Assembly (NCBI RefSeq): GCF_014655595.1
Contig: NZ_BNBL01000006.1
Span: 398,426-462,425, forward strand
DNA length: 64,000 bases
Origin: Streptomyces griseocarneus
Lineage (GTDB): Bacteria > Actinomycetota > Actinomycetes > Streptomycetales > Streptomycetaceae
Direction: 5' to 3'
The notes under the pieces are model-generated. The model was not told the origin of the DNA, ran no database searches, and worked only from the letters and a program-made list of their open reading frames with translations. Shown piece after piece: positions 32,612 to 39,904 of the stretch. Each line of letters starts with the position of its first letter. The first letter of the stretch is position 1. A program made the translations under genes and the position numbers.

Positions 32612-33201
32612 GACGCGTGCACCTCCCGCATGTGCTGCCGCACCGCGACCGTCGCCTGAACCGCCTGCTGCATGCCACCGCCGTCGACCGCTCGCCGCTG
32701 CGCGGCCAGTAGCTCCGCACACTCGGCGCACCCGCCGGCCGTCGGGCCCTTCCCTTCGCTCGACCAGCACACCCGGGCGGTCCGATCCGTCGGCACACCC
32801 AGCACGAACCACGTCGCCTTCCCCGGCCCTGGCCCGTGCGCGCAGACGCCCCACGCGTCGGCCCCGTGCTCGATCAGCATCAGCCCCCGCCCCGACTCGT
32901 CCTCGTCCGCCTCCACGTGCCCCCGTACGGGCAGCCCCGCCGCGCCGTCGTGCACGAGCACCCGCAGGTGCCCCGGCCCGGTCCACTCCGCGACGAGGGT
33001 GACCGGCGTCGTGCAGCCTTTCGCCTGGCAGGCGTTGACCGCGTTGGTGACGGCCTCCGAGGTGAGGGTCACGGCGGTATCGGCGAGATCGCTCCGCCGC
33101 GCCGCCGTCAGCAGAGTCCGTACCGCTTCGCGCGCGGCGCGCACCCATGCGGGGTGAGGTGGGAAGACGAATGAGCAGTCGGGGCCTGGGTGGGTGTCCA
33201 T
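32608..33201 (-). CDS. Anti-sigma-factor-like ATP-binding protein (HATPase_c_2)
   Basis: A 197-residue GHKL ATPase of the RsbW/SpoIIAB-like single-domain type common in Streptomyces. N box LTSEAVTNAVNAC, G1-like LVHDGAAGLP, G2 SGRGLMLIEHGADAWG. A Cys-containing C-terminal tail (CAECAELLAAQRRA) follows. ATG 33201 follows AGGAGAC. Next to an XRE-DUF5753 regulator and a DUF397 protein it forms the recurring abaA/whiJ-like set thought to influence development and antibiotic production. No partner sigma factor is adjacent. Confidence 0.82.
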   Translation of the reverse strand: MDTHPGPDCSFVFPPHPAWVRAAREAVRTLLTAARRSDLADTAVTLTSEAVTNAVNACQAKGCTTPVTLVAEWTGPGHLRVLVHDGAAGLPVRGHVEADEDESGRGLMLIEHGADAWGVCAHGPGPGKATWFVLGVPTDRTARVCWSSEGKGPTAGGCAECAELLAAQRRAVDGGGMQQAVQATVAVRQHMREVHAS

Positions 33202-33324
33202 GGCGGGTCTCCTGGGAGGGCGCGAAGCGCCCATACGGCTTGCGGTGGCGTTGCCCGTCCCAACTTCCCTTGCGACAGGTGCACTTCCACGAGCCATCTG
33301 GTGGATGAGTGGCACCGACCGTAG

Positions 33325-33367
33325 GGAAACGCGTTTCCTCTGGCAACGGTTTCCGGGATTGTTGCCA
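33325..33367. promoter_or_regulatory. Palindromes upstream of the XRE-DUF5753 gene
   Basis: GGAAACGCGTTTCC (33325-33338) is a perfect 14-bp palindrome. TGGCAAC (33341-33347) and GTTGCCA (33361-33367) form a second inverted repeat. Both lie in the divergent region between the ATPase gene and the XRE gene and are candidate operators for the latter's product. Confidence 0.6.
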
Positions 33368-33449
33368 CGTGTGGGTGAGGCGGCGCTCTATGAATGGACC
33401 GTTCCGACCGGGCCTCGGCAGACTGCCACCACCTAGGAGGAGGTCATGC

Positions 33450-34328
33450 ATGGCGCCCAGGCGACACCCCAGTGAACGACAGCGACGACTCGGGGCCGAG
33501 CTCCGCAAGCTGCGCACGCGCGCGGGGATTTCAGGCGATCAGGCTGCGGTATTGCTGGAGGCGGACCGGGCGCGCATCAGCAACATCGAAGCAGGACGCA
33601 TCGACGTATCCAGGAACCGGCTCTACATGTTGTTGCGAGAGTACGGTTGCCCGCCGGGGACGCTGTTCGACGGGCTCATGGAGATGGCCCAGGGTTCGGG
33701 CAAGGGCTGGTGGTGCGAGTACGAGGGCGTTCTGGCACGCAGGGCGCTCGATCTCGCCGAGCTGGAATCGCGGGTGACCAGCATTCGCGTCCATGACTCG
33801 TTGAACATCCCAGGCATGCTGCAGACCGAGGAATATGCCCGTGCTGCGATGGCGAGCATCGAAGGGAACCACGAGAACCTGGACAAGTGGGTGCGCTTCA
33901 GGATGGAGCGGCAGCGTGTCTTGGCCGGACTCCAGCGGTACCACGCGGTCATCTGCGAGTCGGCACTCCGTACGTGTGTCGGCAGCGCCGAGACCATGCG
34001 CAAGCAACTTCTCAAGCTGATCGAGGTCGCTCGACTGCCTCATGTGACGGTGCAGATCTTCCCGTTCGAAATGGGTCCGTATTCTGCCTACAGTCGGTCC
34101 TTCATCATCATGGACAGTCACACCCCCGAGCTGAGCACCCTCTATCGGGAGTACCCGATCAGCGCGGACTTCATCGGGGATGGCCACCGAATCGCCGAAT
34201 ACGCCAGAATGTTTGAGCGATTGGCTTCCATGGCCCTCGCCCCCGTCGACCCGGCGGCCGCTCCCGAGGCCCACGAGGCCCGGGACTCGCTGAGTCTGCT
34301 CCAGCATGCCTTGCACGAATTGCGATAG
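33450..34328 (+). CDS. XRE-family regulator with DUF5753-type C-terminal domain (WhiJ-like)
   Basis: A 292-residue protein. N-terminal HTH (LRKLRTRAGISGDQAAVLLEADRARISNIEAGR, about residues 17-50). From about residue 95 the DUF5753-type ligand/oligomer domain with IPGMLQTEEYARA, RMERQRVL, ICESALRTCVG, VTVQIFPFEMGPYSAYSRSFIIM. This architecture is one of the large Streptomyces paralogue families, usually paired with DUF397. ATG 33450 follows AGGAGGAGG. The small DUF397 gene follows after 7 bp, so the pair is an operon. Confidence 0.9.
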   Translation: MAPRRHPSERQRRLGAELRKLRTRAGISGDQAAVLLEADRARISNIEAGRIDVSRNRLYMLLREYGCPPGTLFDGLMEMAQGSGKGWWCEYEGVLARRALDLAELESRVTSIRVHDSLNIPGMLQTEEYARAAMASIEGNHENLDKWVRFRMERQRVLAGLQRYHAVICESALRTCVGSAETMRKQLLKLIEVARLPHVTVQIFPFEMGPYSAYSRSFIIMDSHTPELSTLYREYPISADFIGDGHRIAEYARMFERLASMALAPVDPAAAPEAHEARDSLSLLQHALHELR

Positions 34329-34335
34329 GAGCGAC

Positions 34336-34524
34336 ATGTCTCGTCTTAACTGGGTCAAGTCCTCGTACAGTTCCGGACCGGACGGCGAGTGCGTCGAAAT
34401 CGCCCCAGCGCCCGGCGGTCTCATACGCCTCCGCGAGAGCGACCACCCCGTCGACGTCATCACCACCACGCCCACCACCTGGGCCACACTCCTGCGCACC
34501 CTCAAGGCCGGCAACCTGGGGTGA
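34336..34524 (+). CDS. DUF397 small protein
   Basis: A 62-residue protein with the DUF397 pattern: LNWVKSSYSSGPDGECVEIAP, LIRLRESDHPVDVI and TWATLLRTLKAG. ATG 34336 follows AGGAGCG. DUF397 proteins accompany XRE-DUF5753 regulators and probably modulate them by direct contact, which is inferred from consistent gene pairing. Confidence 0.9.
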   Translation: MSRLNWVKSSYSSGPDGECVEIAPAPGGLIRLRESDHPVDVITTTPTTWATLLRTLKAGNLG

Positions 34525-34545
34525 CTGGCGCCGCCCTCCCGGCGC

Positions 34546-35217
34546 TCAGGCAGCCTCGGCGCGTACGAGCAGGGTGCCCAGCGGCTCGTTGCCGGGCGGG
34601 GGCACGATGCGTGCGTCGACGTCTGTAAAACCGTTCCGTTTGAGCAGGTCGGCCCACACGCCGGGGGCGTACTGCCAGCGCAGGACGGTCAGCTCCCGCT
34701 CGCGGCCTTCCAGCCACTTTCCGCGCATCTGCTGGGGCCCGTAGGTGCCTGGTCCGGGCTCGGCGTGACTGAAGACGAAGACGCCGCCCGGCACGAGGCG
34801 CTTGGCGACGAGAGGGAGGAGGAATTCGGGGTCGGTGAACCAGGCCGCGCCCCACATCGAGTAGATCGCGTCGTACTCGGTGGTGTCGCGGCTGAGGAAC
34901 TCGCACACGTCCGCGTGGACGAACCGCACACCGGGGACGTCGGACCACCAGCGGCGGGCGCGTTCGATCTGGAAGGCCGAGAAGTCGACCGCGGTCACCT
35001 GGATGCCGAGGCGGGCCAGATGCACGGCGTCGGTACCTTCGCCGGGCCCGAGCTCAAGCGCGTGCCGCGGGGCGCCGAGGACTTCCGGGCCGGGGCCGTG
35101 GCCGGGGAACTGGGTCCACTCGAACCGGTCCGTCGTGGGGGCCGGCTGCTCGCCCTCCGCCCGGTACGGCTTGTACAGGTCCCAGTATTCGGCGGAGGTG
35201 AGGGGCGGGCGGGGCAT
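34546..35217 (-). CDS. Class I SAM-dependent methyltransferase
   Basis: A 223-residue methyltransferase. SAM-binding motif I LELGPGEGTDAVHLARLG, motif II VTAVDFSAFQIERAR, VRFVHADVCEFL, YDAIYSMWGAAWF and LVPGGVFVFSHAE. Substrate unknown. ATG 35217 follows GAGGAG; the open frame extends further upstream without family similarity. In Streptomyces such stand-alone methyltransferases often neighbour XRE regulators. Convergent with the DUF397 gene, 21 bp apart. Confidence 0.87.
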   Translation of the reverse strand: MPRPPLTSAEYWDLYKPYRAEGEQPAPTTDRFEWTQFPGHGPGPEVLGAPRHALELGPGEGTDAVHLARLGIQVTAVDFSAFQIERARRWWSDVPGVRFVHADVCEFLSRDTTEYDAIYSMWGAAWFTDPEFLLPLVAKRLVPGGVFVFSHAEPGPGTYGPQQMRGKWLEGRERELTVLRWQYAPGVWADLLKRNGFTDVDARIVPPPGNEPLGTLLVRAEAA

Positions 35218-35372
35218 GGGGCTCCTCGGGGTGACGGTGGGCCACGTGCGCTCGTCACCGTACCGTCGCCCACAAGCCCCGGGGACCCGATGGCGGAACC
35301 CTGCCCGGTTCGGCCTATGCGTGGGCCCGAGGCCGCTCACAGCGTCCCCGGGCCTGACCGTGTCGATTCGCT

Positions 35373-35819
35373 TCAGTGGCAGTTTGTCCCCGGAGCGCAC
35401 GGCCCGCACTTGGCGTAGTCGGCTTCCCAGAGCTTCCAGTCCACCTTGAAGCCGTTGTTCGCGATGATCCGTGCGGTGCGCTCCACCGAGCCGTCGTACT
35501 TGAAGGCGATCTCGGGGATGTGTTCCAGGAATCGGCCCTGGAAGTGCTCGGCGCAGAACTCGCGGTAGTTACGGGTGTCGAGGATGAAGGTGTGGACGGC
35601 GATGTCCACGATGCGGCCGCAGCACATCTCCAGCTGCTGCCCCCACTTCTCCATAGCCGTGATCAGGTAGGACACGGCCGCACCGAACAGCCGGCTTGCG
35701 TACACCTCGTCGAATGGGTAGTCCCGCATGAGCAGCGCGATCTCCCGCTCCCACACCTCCGGCTCGACGAAGTCCCGGGGCTCGCGGACCGTCGGCCGGG
35801 TCTCGACTGCTGTCGCCAT
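35373..35819 (-). CDS. DUF1399-like helical protein with Cys-rich C-terminus
   Basis: A 148-residue protein of unknown function. VDIAVHTFILDTRNYREFCAEHFQGRFLEHIPE resembles the helical motif of glycine-rich-domain (DUF1399-like) proteins; the trace is short, so this is tentative. The C-terminus ends KCGPCAPGTNCH, four Cys/His residues that may bind metal or be modified. ATG 35819 follows GGGAGACC. It is divergent from an XRE-type regulator, which could control it. A peptide-modification or developmental role is only speculation. Confidence 0.62.
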   Translation of the reverse strand: MATAVETRPTVREPRDFVEPEVWEREIALLMRDYPFDEVYASRLFGAAVSYLITAMEKWGQQLEMCCGRIVDIAVHTFILDTRNYREFCAEHFQGRFLEHIPEIAFKYDGSVERTARIIANNGFKVDWKLWEADYAKCGPCAPGTNCH

Positions 35820-36005
35820 GCTGGTCTCCCTACTGTCGGTGCCTCCGCCCGTCGCGGGGCGCACTCCAAGTGCAGCGCGCAGCGTCCTGCCATGGTGATC
35901 GATTGCCGCGGGTCGCATGCCGTGTGCAGAAGCTGCACATGGCCTCGACGCCCTGGGTGGCCGTCCGTACCGTGGGCGGACAGGCCCCGCGCCCGTGGAG
36001 GTGTG

Positions 36006-37283
36006 ATGAGTGCCGATCCGCTGTGGAGGACTCCGCACGCTGCCGCGCTGATTGCGTGTCACCACGCCGGAGCGCTTATCCGCCTGGGGCGCACTCACCG
36101 CGGCTGGCGGCAGGCCGACCTTGGCCGGAGGGTCGGCTGCTCGGCCTCGACGATCTCCCGCCTTGAGCGGCGCGCCACGGCTGATCTCGGGCTGCTGCGC
36201 AGGGCCGCGCGCGAAGTGGGATTACCCGCCGGTGTCTTGGCTGCGGCCGTCGGCCTGGGCCCGGTGCCAACCACTACAGTGGCGGCATCCGGTCCGCGTC
36301 ACGCCGAGGAGGACCCGTTGCGCCGCCGCACTCTGCTTGCCGCCGCCGGAGTGGCAGGCCCTCTCCAGCTCCTTACCGGCATCGATGACGCGCTCGCCGC
36401 CATCCCCTCTCCGGACGGTGCGGCCGCGCACGTGCCACCGCGTCTGGCCCGGGCTCACTCTCTGTACGACAGCGGCCGGCACACCCAGCTCCTCGAAGTC
36501 CTCCCGGCCCTTTTGGCCGATGCCCACGCCGCGACTCAGGACCGCACCGAAAAGACGTACGCGACGCTGTCCGCCTGTTACGCCTTGGCCTCCCGGGTCT
36601 TGACGAAAATCGGACACTATGAGCGATCCCGGCTCACCGCGGACCGGGCGATCACATACGCCGACCTGTCCGGCAGCGCAATCGCCACGGCGGCCGCCTC
36701 CCGCGAACTGAGTATCGTGCTGCGCCACCAGGGACAGGCTCAGGCCGCTCAGCGCTTGGTCGACCACGCCCTGACCACCGTCGAACGCACCGGGCTGACC
36801 AACCAGGCCCAGGCGATGGCCTATGCACAGTTGCTGTGCACCACCTCCTACACCGCGGCCCGGGCCGGCAACCACGACCAGGCCCTCGCGCTCATCAGCG
36901 AAGCCGGGCGCGCCGCCGGACGCCTTCCGGAGCAGCCGCCCGCCAGCGCCCCGTTCTCCATCAGCCCGGCCGCAGTCGCTCTCTACCGGGTCGGCGTGCA
37001 CTGGGCCCTCGGAGACGCCGGATCCGCCCTCCAAGCCGGCCGCACCCTCCACCCCGGGCAATTCCCGACAGCCGAACGCCGCGCCCGCATGCACACCGAC
37101 CTCGCCCGCGCATGGTGGCAATGGGGCAAGCCCGAGCAGACCGCCGACGCGCTTTTGGAAGCCGTCCGTGCCTCCCCGGCCGAGGTACGCGACCGCCCCG
37201 CCATCCGGAAGATGGCCACCGACCTCATCCGACAGCGCCCCAATACCCCCAGCGCACGAGCGCTGTCCCGCGTCATGGGCTAG
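36006..37283 (+). CDS. XRE-type regulator with helical-repeat C-terminus
   Basis: A 425-residue protein. HTH at about residues 35-60 (QADLGRRVGCSASTISRLERR). From about residue 140 onward comes a series of TPR-like helix pairs (LYDSGRHTQLLEVLPALLADAH, YALASRVLTKIGHYERSRLTADRAITYADL, QRLVDHALTTVERTG). This is the layout of quorum/peptide-sensing and Streptomyces developmental regulators. ATG 36006 follows GGAGGTG. Leu73 is encoded by TTA (36222-36224), so translation should depend on bldA. It probably controls the divergent DUF1399-like gene. Confidence 0.84.
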   Translation: MSADPLWRTPHAAALIACHHAGALIRLGRTHRGWRQADLGRRVGCSASTISRLERRATADLGLLRRAAREVGLPAGVLAAAVGLGPVPTTTVAASGPRHAEEDPLRRRTLLAAAGVAGPLQLLTGIDDALAAIPSPDGAAAHVPPRLARAHSLYDSGRHTQLLEVLPALLADAHAATQDRTEKTYATLSACYALASRVLTKIGHYERSRLTADRAITYADLSGSAIATAAASRELSIVLRHQGQAQAAQRLVDHALTTVERTGLTNQAQAMAYAQLLCTTSYTAARAGNHDQALALISEAGRAAGRLPEQPPASAPFSISPAAVALYRVGVHWALGDAGSALQAGRTLHPGQFPTAERRARMHTDLARAWWQWGKPEQTADALLEAVRASPAEVRDRPAIRKMATDLIRQRPNTPSARALSRVMG

Positions 37284-37311
37284 CGCCGCACCGGACCCGG
37301 TAGGAGCCGCG

Positions 37312-37350
37312 ATGGGCGGCTCGATGTGGCGTAAATCTTCCATCCCCACT
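37312..37350 (+). pseudogene. Possible DUF397 5' remnant fused in frame to the RraA-like gene
   Basis: A strong site (TAGGAG) precedes an ATG at 37312 that reads MGGSMWRKSSIPTPP. WRKSS is the usual beginning of DUF397 proteins, which normally follow XRE regulators exactly here. The similarity stops at once and the frame runs on into the RraA-like gene. It looks like a truncated DUF397 gene, but only about five residues are diagnostic. Confidence 0.4.
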
Positions 37351-37389
37351 CCTCCGCACGGTCAAGGCCGACAGGCTAGGGTGACGGCC

Positions 37390-38082
37390 ATGCTGAAGGC
37401 CTTTGCCGAGCTTTCCACGCCACTGGTCGCCGATGCCTGCGTCCGCACCGGCGTTCCCCTGCGTGCCGCCCCACCCGGCATCCGGGCGGTCGTCGCCGGT
37501 CAGCGTCTCGCGGGGCGCGTCCTGCCCGCCCGGCACTACGGCAGTGTCGACGTGTTCCTCGAGGCGTTCGGCGGGGCCGAACCCGGCGACGTGCTCGTGA
37601 TCGACAACGGCGGGCGCACGGACGAGGCGTGCGTGGGCGATCTCGCCGTGCTGGAGGCGGAGTCGGCGGGGGTGGCCGGGCTGGTGGTGTGGGGGCTGCA
37701 CCGGGATACGCCGGAGCTGGTGGAGATCGGCCTTCCGGTGTTCAGCTACGGCAACTACCCGCCGGGGCCGACGCGTGTGGACGACCGGGAGCCCGAGGCG
37801 CTGACCAGCGCCCGCTTCGGCCCGCACCTGGTCTCGGCCGCCGACGTCGTGTTCGCCGACGACGACGGCGTGCTGTTCGTGCCTGCCGACCGCGTCGACG
37901 AGGTGCTGGCGACGGCGCAGCAGATCCGGGACACCGAGCGCGAACAGGCCCGCAAGATCAGGGCCGGCGAGACCCTTCGCCGCCAGACGTCTTTCGACGA
38001 CTACGTCGCCCGCCGCGCCGCCGACCCGTCGTACACCTTCCGCCGGCACCTCCGCCGCGTCGGCGGGGCGATCGAGGAGTGA
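37390..38082 (+). CDS. RraA-family protein (HMG/CHA aldolase or demethylmenaquinone-methyltransferase-like fold)
   Basis: A 230-residue protein. STPLVADACVR, GRVLPARHYGSVDVFLEAF, GDVLVIDNGGRTDEACVGDLAVLEAESAGVAGLVVWGLHRDT and VSAADVVFADDDGVLFVPADR match the RraA/4-hydroxy-4-methyl-2-oxoglutarate aldolase family. The acidic metal-site motif G-x-R-D is altered to GLHRDT. Most members are aldolases or decarboxylases; the regulator-of-RNase role of E. coli RraA should not be assumed. ATG 37390 lies 7 nt after TAGGGT (leaderless layout). An in-frame start at 37312 with a good site would add 26 residues. Confidence 0.8.
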   Translation: MLKAFAELSTPLVADACVRTGVPLRAAPPGIRAVVAGQRLAGRVLPARHYGSVDVFLEAFGGAEPGDVLVIDNGGRTDEACVGDLAVLEAESAGVAGLVVWGLHRDTPELVEIGLPVFSYGNYPPGPTRVDDREPEALTSARFGPHLVSAADVVFADDDGVLFVPADRVDEVLATAQQIRDTEREQARKIRAGETLRRQTSFDDYVARRAADPSYTFRRHLRRVGGAIEE

Positions 38083-38089
38083 AGGGGTG

Positions 38090-38121
38090 GACGGGCCCGT
38101 GATGTCGATCACGGGCCCGTC
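38090..38121 (+). terminator. Terminator after the RraA-like gene
   Basis: GACGGGCCCGTGAT (38090-38103) pairs perfectly with ATCACGGGCCCGTC (38108-38121) around GTCG, 8 bp after the stop. Confidence 0.85.
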
Positions 38122-38204
38122 GGCCGGGGAACCGAAAGGGCCGCTCTCCCGCTCCCGCTGAGTACTGGATCGTTTAGTTCCGCAGCGCAGACGAGGAGCG
38201 GCAC

Positions 38205-38504
38205 ATGACCCTGGAGAACGGGAAGGTCAGCCTGTACGCGGCGAACAAGCTCTGGGTGGACGCGCGGATCAACGTCGAGGGAAAGCTGCTGATCCAGGGG
38301 CAGGACCTCAACAACGGCGAGTACGAGTACATGCTGTCCGTACCGGAAGCGGATATCCCCAAGGTCGTCGCCGCGCTCGACGGCGCACCCGGGGACGACG
38401 TTCTGGAGCTGCTCGCCGCACGCGGCACGGAGATCGTGCAGTTCGGCGAGATGCGCTGGCTGAAGTCCCTCGGTATCGAGCCGGGTTTCTCCTCGTACCG
38501 CTGA
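38205..38504 (+). CDS. Small conserved unknown protein (99 aa)
   Basis: A 99-residue acidic cytoplasmic protein with no signal peptide or membrane segment. Sequence highlights are NVEGKLLIQGQDLNNGEYEYML, EADIPKVVAALDG and the C-terminal IVQFGEMRWLKSLGIEPGF. ATG 38205 follows GAGGAG, a strong site. I do not recognise a functional family. Strands followed by helices suggest a compact alpha/beta fold. Convergent with another small gene. Confidence 0.7.
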   Translation: MTLENGKVSLYAANKLWVDARINVEGKLLIQGQDLNNGEYEYMLSVPEADIPKVVAALDGAPGDDVLELLAARGTEIVQFGEMRWLKSLGIEPGFSSYR

Positions 38505-38554
38505 GGCGTGTCCGACGGATCGCGTGACCGAGCTGCGCCGGCGCACCATGGCCG

Positions 38555-38863
38555 TCACCCCTCGGAGGCGGCCTCCCGGATCAGCGGCTCGAACTCCTTC
38601 CGCACGTAGGCGTCGAACGGCGCCGTCAGCGCGCCGTCGATCACCCGCCGCACCCGGTGCTTTGCCGCGAACTCCTTGAGCGCTGCGCGGGAATCCGGTT
38701 CCACACCGCCACCAATGATCAGCACCCCGAACTCCTCGGTTTCCAACAGCTTTCGGGCCTCCTCGTCGGTGCTCACTCCCTCCGCGTCAAAGCCGTCCGC
38801 GCGCAGCGTGGCCAGCACCTCCGTCACCCGGGCGGGCATTCTTCCCAGCACCAGCGTCCTCAT
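38555..38863 (-). CDS. Small Rossmann-like unknown protein (102 aa)
   Basis: A 102-residue protein starting at ATG 38863 after AAAGGAA. MRTLVLGRMPARVTEVLATLRADGFDAEGVSTDEEA and FGVLIIGGGVEPDSRAAL look like alternating strands and helices of a nucleotide-binding or receiver-like half domain. No complete motif is present, so no function is assigned. In Streptomyces similar short proteins are annotated hypothetical. Confidence 0.62.
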   Translation of the reverse strand: MRTLVLGRMPARVTEVLATLRADGFDAEGVSTDEEARKLLETEEFGVLIIGGGVEPDSRAALKEFAAKHRVRRVIDGALTAPFDAYVRKEFEPLIREAASEG

Positions 38864-39204
38864 GGCCGTTCCTTTCCGGTACATCGACATCGGCTCCCCC
38901 GAACCTAGAAGCTCAACCGGACTTGAGGTCAACCCCGACTCTCGCCCCCCAGGCAGCCACATGATCGACCACGCGGCCGGTGCCGGGATCCTGGGGCCCG
39001 CCTCGCTGTACGCGTACCTGGCGGTCGGCCTGGGAGCACAGAACCTCCTGGTGCGCGGGCGCGCCGCCGTGCTCTGACCTCGGGCCGGTACACCGTCGGG
39101 GCCCCAGCGGAGCAGGCCCTCGTACGGGTGAACGAGAGCGGTGGACCGTCGCACGGGCCGTTCGGCATGCTGGGGTCGGTGATGTACCGATAGAGGAGAC
39201 CGCC
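38864..39204. other. 341-bp intergenic region with a short unsupported frame
   Basis: Between divergent small genes. A 38-codon frame at 38961-39077 (MIDHAAGAGILGPASLYAY onward) has a hydrophobic segment but no ribosome-binding site, so it is more likely a remnant than a gene. I see no inverted repeat or operator of note. Confidence 0.35.
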
Positions 39205-39798
39205 ATGAGCGCACTCACCGTCGACCATGATCCGGGGCAGGGCTGGGACGACCTCGTCCGGATCTGGGAGAAGACGGACGCGCCCGAGGGCTGCAGGGTG
39301 GAGATCATCGAAGGGCTCGTCACCGTGTCGCCCGCGCCGGGCATCGACCACCACGTCATCGCGGACACCATCCAACGCCGCCTGTACACGGTGATCCCCG
39401 AGGACTGGGGGATCTATCAGACGCTCGCCGTCTCCGTGCCCTCGCGCAGCGGCCTGTTCATCCCGGACCTGGTCGTCGCACCGGAGTCCGAGCTGGTCGA
39501 GCTGTCCGAGTCCGAGCAGTTCGTTTCCGCGGGCGCCTCGTCGCTCATCGTGGAGATCACGTCGAAGTCCAGCCTCCGGCACGACCGGGTCAGCAAGCCC
39601 GCCGCGTACGCGCACGCCGGAGTGCCGCTCTACCTGCTCGTCGACCGGTGGGCTCAGGGCGGGCCGACGATCACTCTCTACGGTGAGCCGCAGGACGACG
39701 TCTACCGCGTCCTGCAGGCCGGAAAGTTCGGGGACGAGATCCGGCTTCCCGCACCGTTCGACGTCACCATCGACACAGGTGCGTTCCCCGCCGCCTGA
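39205..39798 (+). CDS. Uma2-family endonuclease-fold protein
   Basis: A 197-residue protein of the Uma2 (DUF820) family, restriction-endonuclease-like fold. The PD-(D/E)XK-type site is visible as VEIIEGLVTVSPAP, IPDLVVAPES and LIVEITSKSS (Asp, Glu-x-Thr-Ser-Lys), followed by HDRVSKPAAYAHAGVPLYLLVDRW. Streptomyces genomes carry many copies; the role is unproven. ATG 39205 follows GAGGAGACC. Appears monocistronic with a terminator behind it. Confidence 0.88.
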   Translation: MSALTVDHDPGQGWDDLVRIWEKTDAPEGCRVEIIEGLVTVSPAPGIDHHVIADTIQRRLYTVIPEDWGIYQTLAVSVPSRSGLFIPDLVVAPESELVELSESEQFVSAGASSLIVEITSKSSLRHDRVSKPAAYAHAGVPLYLLVDRWAQGGPTITLYGEPQDDVYRVLQAGKFGDEIRLPAPFDVTIDTGAFPAA

Positions 39799-39828
39799 CC
39801 GTTTCCCGTTTCCTCGACCGCATGCCAA

Positions 39829-39871
39829 AGGCCCCGCTCCCCACCCCATACTCACGGTGGAAGCGGGGCCT
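39829..39871. terminator. Bidirectional terminator between Uma2 and MFS genes
   Basis: AGGCCCCGCT (39829-39838) pairs with AGCGGGGCCT (39862-39871), with a GGTGG/CCACC inner segment, midway between the convergent stops. Confidence 0.8.
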
Positions 39872-39904
39872 CAAGGCCTCCGTACGCCCGATGGGGCCCC
39901 GGCG

